Shown in pieces: positions 1 to 9,099 of a DNA stretch of 64,000 bases. Origin of the DNA: Methylophilus sp. 14 (lineage in GTDB: Bacteria > Pseudomonadota > Gammaproteobacteria > Burkholderiales > Methylophilaceae). The stretch lies in contig NZ_JADKYS010000001.1 of the NCBI RefSeq assembly GCF_015354345.1, positions 682,001 through 746,000 of the forward strand. The letters run 5' to 3'. How positions within the stretch are numbered: the first letter of the stretch is position 1; each line of letters starts with the position of its first letter. The position numbers and the translations under genes are program-made. The notes under the pieces are model-generated. The model ran no database searches. It was given only the letters and a program-made list of their open reading frames with translations, and was not told where the DNA came from.

Positions 1-28
1 CGTTGAATCTTATCGCCTGCTTGGTACT

Positions 29-326
29 TTAGTTTTGGTTGGTTGTTGAGGGGGGATGGTAAAACTTGGGTTTGGGCCGACTGGTGGGGACTTTACCTAA
101 ACAGTCATTTTTATCATTAGAGCATTGGCTAATGTCTTCTCTGTAATTGTTACTACAATTGCTAGATGCTGTTTTTTCGCAATTATTTTTATCGTCAGCT
201 GCAACAGTTTCACATAAGCTAAAGGCCGCATCGCACTTTCGCGTTTCGGTTCGGGTAGCAATCTTTGGCAAACCCTAATGTTGATAGTGTCAATCCCATA
301 CAAATCAAGCCAATCGCTTTCTTCAT
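29..326 (-). pseudogene. Frameshifted small secreted Cys-rich protein
   Basis: An ATG at 326, preceded by a GGAG site, opens a frame that encodes a convincing signal peptide (MKKAIGLICMGLTLSTLGFA). That frame stops after about 35 codons. The +1 frame then runs open to a TAA at 29 and encodes a hydrophilic, Cys-rich tail (CDAAFSLCE, NNCEKTASSNC, NDKNDCLGK). The tail frame alone has no ATG, only a TTG at 271, and a stop lies just upstream of it. I read this as one exported protein of roughly 98 residues broken by a one-base change somewhere between about 235 and 271. I do not recognise the family. A sequencing error would look the same. Confidence 0.5.
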
Positions 327-363
327 AACGGTTCTCCATATTTGTAGGTTTGTAAACAAATAT

Positions 364-390
364 TAACATAACTTGTATTTAATTATGTTA
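364..390. promoter_or_regulatory. Inverted repeat upstream of the Cys-rich gene
   Basis: TAACATAA (364-371) and TTATGTTA (383-390) form a perfect 8-bp inverted repeat in AT-rich DNA, about 40 bases upstream of the start codon at 326. It could be an operator or a weak hairpin. The function is unknown. Confidence 0.3.
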
Positions 391-461
391 TTGGCAGGAT
401 AGTCAGTGCTGTTAGTTTTTTATGCGTGCTTAAAAAACGCAAGTATTCACTAAGTGTCATG

Positions 462-498
462 TAAAAACGAGACCAGAGCCAGCATTACTGACTGTCTC
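462..498 (-). terminator. Terminator after the MutT-like gene
   Basis: Read on the minus strand, a GAGAC...GTCTC hairpin (469-498) is followed by a short T-run (463-467). It lies 19 bases past the stop of the leftward Nudix gene. Confidence 0.5.
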
Positions 499-516
499 TA
501 GATTTTTTTGGTACGA

Positions 517-1476
517 CTATGCGCTGAACCAAGCCATCCGTTGCGTCGCGATGCCTCGCGCGCCACAGCTTAGTGCCTGTGCCAGATGCTCTGGCTGCAT
601 GCCTCCCAACGCGTATACAGGGATTTCCAATCCATTCAGCATTTCCCCAAATTTTTCCCAGCCTAGTCCTGTGGCTTCTGGGTGGCTTTGGGTCGGCAGC
701 ACAGGCGAGAGCAGGGCGAAGTCTAATTGCAGCGCTTGTGCTTGTTGCAGTTGCTCTGCGTCGTGGCAAGAGGCACCGACCAGTAAATGATCTGGTTTTT
801 GTGTGAGTGCCAGCAGGCGCTGGCTATTTAAATGCACGCCTTGATAACCGAGTTGTAGGGCTTGTTCTGGCGTACCGTTGAGCAGGCTGCGGCAATCGTA
901 GGGGGCGCATAGTTCTAATATCTGTTCACTTAGTGTTGCCAAGGCTGCGCTATCCAGCTGTGACTCGCGGACTTGAAGCAGTTGCAGGCCTTGGTCTAAT
1001 TGTTTTTTTAACGCGCGCAAGAAAGCGGTCTCGCCCATTTCTTGCACATTGCTGATGGCATATATAGGCGGCAGGCTCAGTGCTTGCATAATCGGTGCGT
1101 TGGCGGGCAATACGGGGCTGACATTGAGCTTGCGTGGGTGTTGCCAGGCAAATTGCTGACCTTCACGCGCGGTGAGTTCACCTTGCCAGGCATGCACAAA
1201 GAAAAAGTGTAGCAGCACGGTTTTGGCTTCTGCGTCGTGCGTGGCCGGGTAGTCGTAGCGGCGTTTAATCCACGGTTGTATTTGCATTGGCGTGACGCCG
1301 AGCTCTTCTTGCGATTCGCGAATCAATGCGTGTTCTGGAGTCTCGCCAGATTCGATTTTGCCGCCTGGAAACTCCCACCAGCCTGCCCAGCCTTTGCCGT
1401 TAGGGCGGCTGGCAAGCAGGTATTCACCATCGGGTTTCATGAGGATGGCAACGGCGACTTGTACGAGTTTGGTCAT
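517..1476 (-). CDS. mutT: Nudix hydrolase fused to a ThiE-like domain
   Basis: The N-terminal half (about residues 1-130) is a MutT-type Nudix hydrolase with a full Nudix box: GGKIESGETPEHA followed by RESQEELG. This fits 8-oxo-dGTP clean-up. The C-terminal half (about 135-319) resembles thiamine-phosphate synthase (GYQGVHLNSQ, LLSPVLPTQSHP, VYALGGM). The usual RxK substrate motif reads VRES there, so thiamine-phosphate synthase activity is doubtful. Fusions of this kind are common in beta- and gammaproteobacteria. The gene starts 5 bases after the DUF815 ATPase gene, so the two are probably one transcript. Confidence 0.88.
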   Translation of the reverse strand: MTKLVQVAVAILMKPDGEYLLASRPNGKGWAGWWEFPGGKIESGETPEHALIRESQEELGVTPMQIQPWIKRRYDYPATHDAEAKTVLLHFFFVHAWQGELTAREGQQFAWQHPRKLNVSPVLPANAPIMQALSLPPIYAISNVQEMGETAFLRALKKQLDQGLQLLQVRESQLDSAALATLSEQILELCAPYDCRSLLNGTPEQALQLGYQGVHLNSQRLLALTQKPDHLLVGASCHDAEQLQQAQALQLDFALLSPVLPTQSHPEATGLGWEKFGEMLNGLEIPVYALGGMQPEHLAQALSCGARGIATQRMAWFSA

Positions 1477-1481
1477 AGGAA

Positions 1482-2339
1482 TCAGGATTTCAGTTGCAGC
1501 TTGCCTGCGTAATCTTTGGCAAACTGGTAGGCGACGCGGCCGCTACGCGCGCCTCGGGTGTGGTAAAACTGCAGGGCGGCGTGGCGCGCGGTGTCATCCA
1601 TGGCGATGCCAAACGTGTCCAGCCAGTGCTCGGCAATGCTCAGGTATTCGTCCTGGTCAAAACTGTAAAACGATAGCCACAAACCAAAACGTTCTGCCAG
1701 TGAGGTTTTTTCGTCTATGGTGTCGTTCTGGCGGATTTCACCTTTGTCTACAATCGGTTGGTTGTCAGCCATATATTCCGGCATCAGGTTTTTGCGGTTA
1801 GAGGTGGCATATACCAGCAGGTTGGATGACGCGTTCTCAATCGAACCATCGAGGATGACTTTGAGCGCTTTGTAGCCGGTGTCGTTGGCTTCAAAGGTGA
1901 GGTCATCACAGAAAATAATGAATTTTTCAGGCCGTGAGCGAATCAGCTGCGCAATTTGCGGCAGGTCGTTCAGGTCCTGTTTTTCAACTTCGATCAGGCG
2001 CAGGCCTTGGTCGGCATAAGCGTTGAGCAGGGCTTTAACCAGTGACGACTTGCCAGTGCCACGTGCGCCGGTCAGCAGCACATGGTTGGCAGGCAGCCCT
2101 TGTAAAAATTGGCGGGTGTTACGCACGACTTCGGTTTTTTGACGGTCAATAAATTGTATGTCTTGCAGCAATACCGCATGTGGGTGCTCCACGGCCTGTA
2201 GCTGGCCGGGTGTGCCGTGTTTGACCCAGCGCCAGGCAATGGCTTGCCAGTTGATGTCGGCGGGCGGTGCAGGCAGCAAGGTTTCCAGGCGCGTGATCAG
2301 TTGTTCAGCGCGCTGCAACAGATGTTCAAGTGAGTTCAT
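1482..2339 (-). CDS. DUF815-family AAA ATPase
   Basis: A predicted P-loop ATPase of the DUF815 family, about 285 residues. It has a Walker A motif GARGTGKSS near residue 105 and a Walker B-like stretch KFIIFCDDLTFE. The family has no firmly assigned cellular role. I use the ATG at 2339 (MNSLEHLLQRAEQ). An upstream alternative start would add 15 unconserved-looking residues. It is the first gene of a two-gene leftward unit with the MutT-like gene. Confidence 0.85.
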   Translation of the reverse strand: MNSLEHLLQRAEQLITRLETLLPAPPADINWQAIAWRWVKHGTPGQLQAVEHPHAVLLQDIQFIDRQKTEVVRNTRQFLQGLPANHVLLTGARGTGKSSLVKALLNAYADQGLRLIEVEKQDLNDLPQIAQLIRSRPEKFIIFCDDLTFEANDTGYKALKVILDGSIENASSNLLVYATSNRKNLMPEYMADNQPIVDKGEIRQNDTIDEKTSLAERFGLWLSFYSFDQDEYLSIAEHWLDTFGIAMDDTARHAALQFYHTRGARSGRVAYQFAKDYAGKLQLKS

Positions 2340-2512
2340 GCGAGTAGCTTGGTGAGAAAAGACAATCGAGCGGTTATTGTACACAATGCGGCAAGTGCCT
2401 GTTAGTGCAAGTTAGGTCGCAAGTTAGACTGCAACTTGGGCTGCCTTTAGCGCAAAATCAGCTGTGTTTGTGTTACCTTGTGCGGCTTGTTTATTACGCT
2501 TGTGGAATCTCC

Positions 2513-3079
2513 ATGTTTCAACAAAAGATCATCTTGGCATCACGCAGTCCACGTCGTGTGGAGTTACTGGCCCAACTGGGTGTGCAATGCGATATTTTGC
2601 CTGCAGATATTGATGAATCGAGTTTGCCGGGAGAGGATCCTGCGCAATATGTGTGTCGCCTGGCGCAAGAAAAAGCGCTGGCGATTGCCGCAGAACATGG
2701 CGATCGCGGGTTGGCTATTTTGGCGGCTGATACCACGGTTGCCCTGGGGCAGGATATTTTGGGTAAGCCTGTCGATGCTGCCGATGCGTTGGCCATGCTG
2801 TCTCGCCTGAGCGGCAGTGTGCATCTGGTGCATACGGCAGTAGCTGTTTACCAGGCGGGCGAGGTGCGTTGCCTGCTCAATACCACCGAGGTTGAGATGA
2901 TGCAGGTGCCGCAGACGGTGTTAGAGGACTATATCGCCTCTGGCGAGCCAATGGACAAGGCTGGTGCCTATGGCATACAGGGGCGTGCTGGTGCATGGAT
3001 TGTGCGTATTGCAGGCAGCTACAGCGGTGTGATGGGTTTGCCCTTGCATGAAACAGCGCAGTTGCTGCACGCATGGTAA
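2513..3079 (+). CDS. maf: Maf-family nucleoside triphosphate pyrophosphatase
   Basis: A 188-residue Maf protein that hydrolyses dTTP/UTP or modified NTPs to the monophosphate, a house-cleaning role. The N-terminal SRSPRRVELLAQLG loop and the ADTTVALG motif with the catalytic Asp are clear. I chose the ATG at 2513 because MFQQKIILASRSPRR matches the usual family N-terminus. RNase G follows 40 bases downstream, the common maf-rng pairing. Confidence 0.93.
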   Translation: MFQQKIILASRSPRRVELLAQLGVQCDILPADIDESSLPGEDPAQYVCRLAQEKALAIAAEHGDRGLAILAADTTVALGQDILGKPVDAADALAMLSRLSGSVHLVHTAVAVYQAGEVRCLLNTTEVEMMQVPQTVLEDYIASGEPMDKAGAYGIQGRAGAWIVRIAGSYSGVMGLPLHETAQLLHAW

Positions 3080-3119
3080 ACTTTGTATAAAAATAATGAT
3101 CGGGATCGGGTAAAGCAAT

Positions 3120-4592
3120 ATGTCATTGGCGCAGGAAGTATTGATTAACGTCACGCCGCAGGAGACGCGCGTGGCGATTCTGGAGCAGGGCATTGTCCAG
3201 GAGTTACATATAGAGCGGGCTTCGTCGCTGGGCATCGTCGGCAATATCTATCGCGGCACCGTAGTGCGTGTGTTGCCGGGTATGCAGTCGGCCTTTGTTG
3301 AGATCGGCTTGCAGCGTGCGGCTTTTTTGCATGCGGCGGATATTATGGAGTGCCATGCCGAAGAAGGCGACATTAAAAAAGAGCGCCCGATTCAGGAGGT
3401 GCTGCATGAAGGTCAGTCGATCATCGTCCAGGTGATTAAAGAGGCGATTGGCACCAAAGGGGCGCGATTAACCACTGAAATCAGTATTGCTGGCCGTTTT
3501 TTAGTCTATTTGCCATACCAGAAGCACATCGGTGTTTCACAGCGTATTGATATCGAAGAAGAACGCGAGTTCTTGCGTAATCGCTTGCTGGGCTTGCTGC
3601 CGGAAGAGCGCGAAGGTGGCTACATTATTCGCACCATGTCTGAGAATGCGACCGATGAAGAGTTGCTAGCCGACATTGAGTATCTGCGCAAAGTCTGGCA
3701 AAAAATCCAGGCCGAAAGTAAAAAAGTGGGCGAACGGTCGCTGATTTTTTATGACCTTAGCTTGCCACGCCGTATTCTGCGCGATGTGGTGTGTACTGAA
3801 ACTACCAATATCCGCGTCGATTCGCGCGAAATGTTTGAGCGCCTGAAAGAGTTTGCCGAGTTGTATGTCTCACATGCAGTCAAGCCGCTCACGCACTACA
3901 AGGGCGAGCGCTCACTGTTTGAGTTTTATGATATTGAAAGTGAAATCGAAAAAGCCTTGTCGCGCAAGGTGGAGCTTAAGTCTGGCGGCTATCTGATTTT
4001 TGACCAGACCGAAGCGCTGACCACGGTGGATGTGAACACTGGTAGTTTTGTCAGCGGCAAAAACCTATCAGACACTATTTTTAAAACCAACCTTGAAGCC
4101 GCCCAAACCATTGCGCGGCAACTGCGCTTGCGCAACCTGGGCGGCATTATCATTATCGACTTTATTGATATGGATGAAGATGCCCAGCGCGAAGCCGTGC
4201 TGGAAGAGTTGCGCAAAGCGGTGATGCTGGACAGGGCGCGCATCAATGTCAACGGCTTTTCTGCGCTGGGACTGGTTGAGCTGACGCGCAAGCGCACGCG
4301 CGAAAGCCTGGCGCATTTGTTATGTGAATCTTGCCAGGTGTGTCAGGGCCGTGGCGAACTAAAAACGGCGCAAACCATTTGTTACGAAATCATGCGCGAA
4401 GTTTTGCGCGAGTCCAAGCAGTTTAAAAGCGCTAAAGAATTCAAGATACTGGCATCTCCTGAAGTGATTAATATGCTGGGCGATGAAGAGTCGCAGAGTT
4501 TGGCCAGTTTGTCTGACTTTATTAAAAAGCCGCTGTCGCTGCATCCGGATACGCAGTATGGCCGGGAAGAGTTTGATATTGTCTGGATATAA
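3120..4592 (+). CDS. rng: Ribonuclease G
   Basis: A 490-residue RNase E/G family endoribonuclease that matures the 16S rRNA 5' end and takes part in mRNA decay. An S1-like RNA-binding domain occupies about residues 35-125. The catalytic core includes TTVDVNTGSFVSGKN and IIIIDFIDMDED, with the metal-binding Asp residues. The Zn-link region reads CESCQVCQGRG near residue 405. The length matches RNase G, with no long RNase E tail. The start is an ATG at 3120. A strong hairpin terminator follows directly. Confidence 0.95.
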   Translation: MSLAQEVLINVTPQETRVAILEQGIVQELHIERASSLGIVGNIYRGTVVRVLPGMQSAFVEIGLQRAAFLHAADIMECHAEEGDIKKERPIQEVLHEGQSIIVQVIKEAIGTKGARLTTEISIAGRFLVYLPYQKHIGVSQRIDIEEEREFLRNRLLGLLPEEREGGYIIRTMSENATDEELLADIEYLRKVWQKIQAESKKVGERSLIFYDLSLPRRILRDVVCTETTNIRVDSREMFERLKEFAELYVSHAVKPLTHYKGERSLFEFYDIESEIEKALSRKVELKSGGYLIFDQTEALTTVDVNTGSFVSGKNLSDTIFKTNLEAAQTIARQLRLRNLGGIIIIDFIDMDEDAQREAVLEELRKAVMLDRARINVNGFSALGLVELTRKRTRESLAHLLCESCQVCQGRGELKTAQTICYEIMREVLRESKQFKSAKEFKILASPEVINMLGDEESQSLASLSDFIKKPLSLHPDTQYGREEFDIVWI

Positions 4593-4625
4593 AAAAAAAG
4601 GACGACAAATTGTCGTCCTTTTTTG
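4591..4625. terminator. Bidirectional terminator between rng and yggT
   Basis: GGACGAC pairs with GTCGTCC around a short AAATT loop, with an A-run before it and a T-run after it. It can end both rng (rightward) and yggT (leftward). Confidence 0.85.
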
Positions 4626-4639
4626 TTACGTCCGGGGTC

Positions 4640-5191
4640 TTAAAGAATGCCCGTTGCCAGGCCTGGCAACACAATATGGCTGACCATTTGCAATAAGATC
4701 AGGGCGACCAGTGCGGAAAAATCAAAGCCCTGAATTGGTGGCAACATGCGGCGTAATGGATCCAGAATGGGCGCTGACAGTTGATTCAGGACGCCGTAAA
4801 TCGGGCTGTAGGGGTTGACCCAGCTTAAAATCGCCATCAGCAGGATGGCATAGAAAAAGACATCCACCATTTGCGCCAGCACGCCAAATACCGCTTGCCA
4901 TACCCAGAACAATGGTGAGGCAGGCGCACCAGCCAGCAACGCCAGCAGGGCAAACAAAATAATCTGCATCAACAAGGCCAACAGCAATGTAGACAAGTCC
5001 CACTGCTTGATTGGGCGGATCAGTTTACGCGTTGGTTTGACCATAAAGTCGGTCAGCGCCATGGTCATTTGACCCAAAGGATTCTGGAAAGACGTACGGG
5101 TCCATTGCATTAAAAAGCGCAATACCAGTAAAAACGTCAGAATGCCGAAGGCGGCATTGAGTAAAAAAGTCGTCATGTTTTGCAACATCAT
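4640..5191 (-). CDS. yggT: YggT-family membrane protein
   Basis: A 183-residue integral membrane protein with two YggT repeats. Each repeat contains the NPLGQ / NPYSP and DPLRRMLPP type loop before a hydrophobic helix. About four to five membrane helices are predicted by eye. The family is linked to envelope and division functions in some bacteria. The ATG at 5191 overlaps the proC stop (ATGA), so translation is probably coupled. It is the last gene of yggS-proC-yggT. Confidence 0.88.
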   Translation of the reverse strand: MMLQNMTTFLLNAAFGILTFLLVLRFLMQWTRTSFQNPLGQMTMALTDFMVKPTRKLIRPIKQWDLSTLLLALLMQIILFALLALLAGAPASPLFWVWQAVFGVLAQMVDVFFYAILLMAILSWVNPYSPIYGVLNQLSAPILDPLRRMLPPIQGFDFSALVALILLQMVSHIVLPGLATGIL

Positions 5192-6021
5192 GCTTGTGCT
5201 CCCAGTTGATCACCCAGTTCTTTGGCGCGGCGTGCGGCTTGCGCGGCGGCATCTTGCATCATGCCATGAATATCGTGTTGGCGCATGCTGAGCAAGCCTT
5301 GCTCGGTGGTGCCGCCTTTGGAGGTGACCTGTTCACGCAAGGTAGCGATCGGCGTGCTGCTGCCAGCCGCCAGCAGGCTTGCGCCTTTAAACGTTGCCAG
5401 GCTCAGTTTGAGTGATTGAGCTTCGCTGAGGCCTAATTCAACGCCTGCCGCGGTCAAGGCTTCTATCATCAAAAACACATAGGCCGGGCCGCTGCCAGAA
5501 ATGGCGGTGACGGCATCCAGTTGTACTTCATCGTCTAGCCAAACCACTTCGCCCGCCGCTTGTAAGACTGCATCAGCCAATTCACGCTGCGTGGCAGAGA
5601 CCGCGGGCATGGCGTAAGCGCCGGTAATCCCGGCCTGAATTTGCGCCGGGGTATTGGGCATGGTGCGTACCATGGTTTGATAGCCATTTAACCAGCGGCC
5701 GAGGTCTGCCGTGCGTATGCCCGCAGCGACTGAAACGACCAGTTGCGATTGCAGCAAAGGAGCCAGCGCCTGAGCCACACTTTGCAATTGTTGCGGCTTC
5801 ACGGCCAGCACGATGATATCTACCGCCAGTGATTCTGCCGTCAGGCTGGCACTGGTGTTGATGCCCAAGGTTGTTTGCAGGTGCGGGTGTTTGGCCGTAT
5901 CCGGGTCAACCACGGTGATGTTCTGCATGTTAAATGCGCGTTGTTGCAGGCCTGTCATCAAGGCTTGTGCCATATTGCCGCCGCCAATAAAGGCAATGCG
6001 TGTGGCTGAAAGTGATTGCAT
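5188..6021 (-). CDS. proC: Pyrroline-5-carboxylate reductase
   Basis: A 277-residue ProC that reduces pyrroline-5-carboxylate to proline with NAD(P)H. The N-terminal Rossmann motif is IAFIGGGNMAQALMTG. The family signature near the C-terminus reads EQVTSKGGTTEQGL, and the dimer region has SGSGPAYVFLMIEAL. It starts 5 bases after yggS and overlaps yggT, so the three form one leftward operon. Confidence 0.95.
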   Translation of the reverse strand: MQSLSATRIAFIGGGNMAQALMTGLQQRAFNMQNITVVDPDTAKHPHLQTTLGINTSASLTAESLAVDIIVLAVKPQQLQSVAQALAPLLQSQLVVSVAAGIRTADLGRWLNGYQTMVRTMPNTPAQIQAGITGAYAMPAVSATQRELADAVLQAAGEVVWLDDEVQLDAVTAISGSGPAYVFLMIEALTAAGVELGLSEAQSLKLSLATFKGASLLAAGSSTPIATLREQVTSKGGTTEQGLLSMRQHDIHGMMQDAAAQAARRAKELGDQLGAQA

Positions 6022-6026
6022 GGTGA

Positions 6027-6743
6027 TCAGGTTCCTTGTTTCACTGAATCTGTGGGTAAAGAGGAGGTGCGCGCACCAAAAATGGCCGTGCCTATGCGTA
6101 CTAGTGTGGCGCCTTCGGCAATGGCAGCCGCAAAATCGCCACTCATGCCTATGGATAATGTGTCCAGTTGCAGGCCGTGGCTGTTTAAATGATCAAACAG
6201 GGCGCGCACCTGCCGAAATTGGTCACGCTGCTGCTCAAAATTACTGCAAGGGGCTGGAATCGCCATCAAACCGCGTAGCTGCAAGTGTGGCAACTGTTTG
6301 ATATTTAAGGCGAGTTCCAATAGTTCCTGGCCACTGGCACCACTTTTGCTTGCCTCTTCGCTAATGTTCACTTGTAGGCAAATGTTTAATGGCGGCAGGT
6401 CAGATGGACGCGCATCTGACAGGCGCTGGGCAATTTTCAGGCGATCAACCGAGTGCACCCAGTCGAAATGACGGGCAATTGGCTGTGTTTTATTGCTTTG
6501 AATCGGCCCGATAAAGTGCCATGCTATAGCACAGTCTGCTAGTTCGGCCTGTTTTTGCAGCGCTTCCTGCAAATAATTCTCGCCAAATACGGTTTGGCCC
6601 GCGTCATAAGCGGCACGAATGGCGGTGGCAGGCTGTGCTTTGCTGACTGCGCATAACGTGACCGATTGTGTCGCCTCAAAGCGTGCCTGTGCGTCTGTGA
6701 TCTGTTGGCGGATACAGGCAAGATTGTCAGAGAGGGCAGTCAT
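6027..6743 (-). CDS. yggS: YggS/PLPBP pyridoxal-phosphate homeostasis protein
   Basis: A 238-residue PLP-binding protein of the alanine-racemase-fold family. It buffers pyridoxal phosphate and has no known enzymatic reaction. The PLP lysine is in TLCAVSKAQPA. FGENYLQEAL, WHFIGPIQSNK and LSIGMSGDFAAAIAEGATLVRIG are all family hallmarks. It is first in the yggS-proC-yggT operon and diverges from pilT, the usual arrangement in beta- and gammaproteobacteria. Confidence 0.94.
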   Translation of the reverse strand: MTALSDNLACIRQQITDAQARFEATQSVTLCAVSKAQPATAIRAAYDAGQTVFGENYLQEALQKQAELADCAIAWHFIGPIQSNKTQPIARHFDWVHSVDRLKIAQRLSDARPSDLPPLNICLQVNISEEASKSGASGQELLELALNIKQLPHLQLRGLMAIPAPCSNFEQQRDQFRQVRALFDHLNSHGLQLDTLSIGMSGDFAAAIAEGATLVRIGTAIFGARTSSLPTDSVKQGT

Positions 6744-6819
6744 GGCGGCTAAACAAGTGTTGAAGAACTAAGAATACAAAACCAAAGCAACATTATATAA
6801 ATAATCACCGGAGTCGATT

Positions 6820-7863
6820 GTGGATATTTCAGATTTATTGGCGTTTTCAGTTAAAAATAAAGCCTCGGACTTGCATTTGTCCTCCGGCCTGCCACCGATG
6901 ATTCGTGTGCATGGTGATGTACGTAAAATTAATTTACCCGCCATGGAGCAGGCTGAAGTGCGCAGCATGCTGTATGACATCATGAATGACAATCAGCGCA
7001 AAGTGTATGAAGAAACGCTGGAATGTGACTTCTCGTTTGAGATTCCAGATCTGGCACGTTTCCGGGTCAATGCGTTTAACCAGCAACGTGGTGCAGGTGC
7101 GGTGTTCCGTACCATTCCAAGCAAGGTGCTGACGCTGGATGAATTAAACGCCCCAAAAGTGTTCAAGGATATCGCCGATACACCACGCGGCATTGTGCTG
7201 GTGACCGGGCCAACGGGTTCTGGTAAGTCCACCACGTTGGCGGCGATGATTGATTACATTAACGAATCGCAGATGTCACACGTGTTGACCGTGGAAGACC
7301 CGATCGAATTTGTGCACACTTCCAAAAAGTCGCTGATTAACCAGCGCGAGGTCGGCCCGCATACGCAATCCTTTGAAAACGCGTTGCGCTCAGCCTTGCG
7401 TGAAGACCCGGACGTGATCCTGGTGGGTGAGATGCGCGACCTGGAAACCATCCGACTGGCGCTGACAGCTGCGGAAACGGGTCACCTGGTGTTCGGTACC
7501 TTGCATACCAGCTCTGCCGCAAAAACGATTGACCGGGTGGTCGACGTGTTTCCCGCGGCTGAGAAAGAAATGGTGCGCTCCATGTTGTCTGAGTCGCTGC
7601 GCGCCGTGATTTCACAAACCCTGTGTAAAACCAAGGATGAGCAAGGCCGCGTGGCTGCGCATGAAATCATGATGGGCACGCCCGCCATTCGTAACCTGAT
7701 TCGTGAAAACAAGATTGCGCAGATGTATTCTGCCATCCAGACCGGCCAGAGCATGGGCATGCAAACCCTGGATCAGAACCTGCAAGATCTGGTCAAACGT
7801 AATGTCATCAGTGCCGCTGAAGCGCGCACCAAGGCAGCAAACCGTGACGCTATCATCGGCTAA
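6820..7863 (+). CDS. pilT: Type IV pilus retraction ATPase PilT
   Basis: A 347-residue hexameric ATPase at the inner-membrane base of type IV pili that powers pilus retraction. Walker A is GPTGSGKST. The Walker B/Asp region is DPDVILVGEMRDLETI, and the His box is GHLVFGTLHTSSA. The C-terminus holds AIRNLIRENK, a PilT hallmark. Translation starts at a GTG (6820) behind CCGGAG. pilU follows after 4 bases. Confidence 0.96.
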   Translation: MDISDLLAFSVKNKASDLHLSSGLPPMIRVHGDVRKINLPAMEQAEVRSMLYDIMNDNQRKVYEETLECDFSFEIPDLARFRVNAFNQQRGAGAVFRTIPSKVLTLDELNAPKVFKDIADTPRGIVLVTGPTGSGKSTTLAAMIDYINESQMSHVLTVEDPIEFVHTSKKSLINQREVGPHTQSFENALRSALREDPDVILVGEMRDLETIRLALTAAETGHLVFGTLHTSSAAKTIDRVVDVFPAAEKEMVRSMLSESLRAVISQTLCKTKDEQGRVAAHEIMMGTPAIRNLIRENKIAQMYSAIQTGQSMGMQTLDQNLQDLVKRNVISAAEARTKAANRDAIIG

Positions 7864-7867
7864 CAAT

Positions 7868-9028
7868 ATGGATAGTACGCAAACGGTGGGCGATCACGCC
7901 CAGACGGAGAAATTCGTCAATGACTTGCTGAAGCTCATGATTACGCGTAAAGCGTCTGACTTGTTTATCACGGCGGGCTTTCCGCCGGCGATGAAGATAG
8001 ACGGTAAGCTGACGCCGGTCTCCTCACAAACCCTGAATACGCAGCAGACGGCAGAAATTGCGCGTACCGTCATGAACGACAAGCAGGCGCAGGAGTTCCA
8101 GGATACGCTGGAATGTAATTTTGCCATCAGCATGCCGTCCGTTGGCCGTTTCCGTGTCAACGCCTTTATTCAGCGCAGTGCCGTGGGGCTGGTGTTCCGC
8201 GTCATTAATACCAATATTCCCAAGTTTGATGATTTAAAGTTACCGCAGATTCTGAAAGACGTGGTAATGGCCAAACGCGGCCTGATCATTTTTGTCGGCG
8301 GCACCGGTTCCGGTAAGTCCACCTCAATGGCCGCCATGCTGGGGCACCGCAACGAAAGCAGTTACGGCCATATTATTACGATTGAAGACCCGGTGGAGTT
8401 TGTGCATAGCCATCGCAACTGTATCGTCACGCAACGTGAAGTCGGCGTAGATACCGAAAATTGGCATGCGGCGCTCAAAAACACCTTGCGCCAGGCGCCA
8501 GACGTCATCATGATTGGTGAGATCCGTGACCGCGAAACCATGGATTACGCCATTGCCTTCTCTGAGACCGGCCACTTGTGCCTGGCTACCCTGCACGCCA
8601 ACAGCACCAACCAGGCGCTGGACCGGATTATTAACTTTTTCCCCGAAGAGCGCCGTCAGCAGCTATTGATGGACTTGTCGCTAAACTTGCGTTGCGTGGC
8701 TTCGCAGCGGTTGATACCCAAACTCGATAGTAGTGGCCGTGTCGCTGCCGTGGAGGTATTGCTGCATTCGCCGCTGATTTCTGACCTGATTTATAAAGGC
8801 GATGTGCACGCCATTAAAGAAATCATGGCCAAATCCCGTGAATTAGGCATGCAAACGTTTGACCAGGCCTTATTTGATTTGTTTGAGTCTGGCCAGATTA
8901 GTTATGACGACGCCTTGCGTAATGCTGACTCGGTCAATGACTTGCGGCTCAAGTTTAAATTGAATAGTAAAGTCATGAATCCTGAGAACCAGGAGCGCAG
9001 CAATATCTCTGACCTGGATATTTTGTAA
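7868..9028 (+). CDS. pilU: Type IV pilus ATPase PilU
   Basis: A 386-residue PilT paralogue that assists PilT during retraction under load. Walker A is GGTGSGKSTS. The acidic motif is PDVIMIGEIRDRETM, and the His box is GHLCLATLHANS. The C-terminal extension beyond the ATPase core is typical of PilU. I chose the ATG at 7868 (MDSTQTVGDHAQ), 4 bases after pilT. Any earlier start would run through the pilT coding region. Confidence 0.95.
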   Translation: MDSTQTVGDHAQTEKFVNDLLKLMITRKASDLFITAGFPPAMKIDGKLTPVSSQTLNTQQTAEIARTVMNDKQAQEFQDTLECNFAISMPSVGRFRVNAFIQRSAVGLVFRVINTNIPKFDDLKLPQILKDVVMAKRGLIIFVGGTGSGKSTSMAAMLGHRNESSYGHIITIEDPVEFVHSHRNCIVTQREVGVDTENWHAALKNTLRQAPDVIMIGEIRDRETMDYAIAFSETGHLCLATLHANSTNQALDRIINFFPEERRQQLLMDLSLNLRCVASQRLIPKLDSSGRVAAVEVLLHSPLISDLIYKGDVHAIKEIMAKSRELGMQTFDQALFDLFESGQISYDDALRNADSVNDLRLKFKLNSKVMNPENQERSNISDLDIL

Positions 9029-9044
9029 ACCAGCCAACGCATGA

Positions 9045-9080
9045 AAAACGCCTGCGATGTTCAAACATGGCAGGCGTTTT
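9045..9080. terminator. Bidirectional terminator pilU / pyrC-like gene
   Basis: AAAACGCCTGC and GCAGGCGTTTT form an 11-bp stem. It is extended by ATGT/ACAT around a four-base loop, with A/T runs on both flanks. It sits between two converging genes. Confidence 0.9.
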
Positions 9081-9099
9081 GGTTGCTAGCGGGTACCGC

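Noticed and set aside
4068-4316. Leftward frames inside rng
   Set aside because: Antisense to highly conserved RNase G codons, with no start signal.
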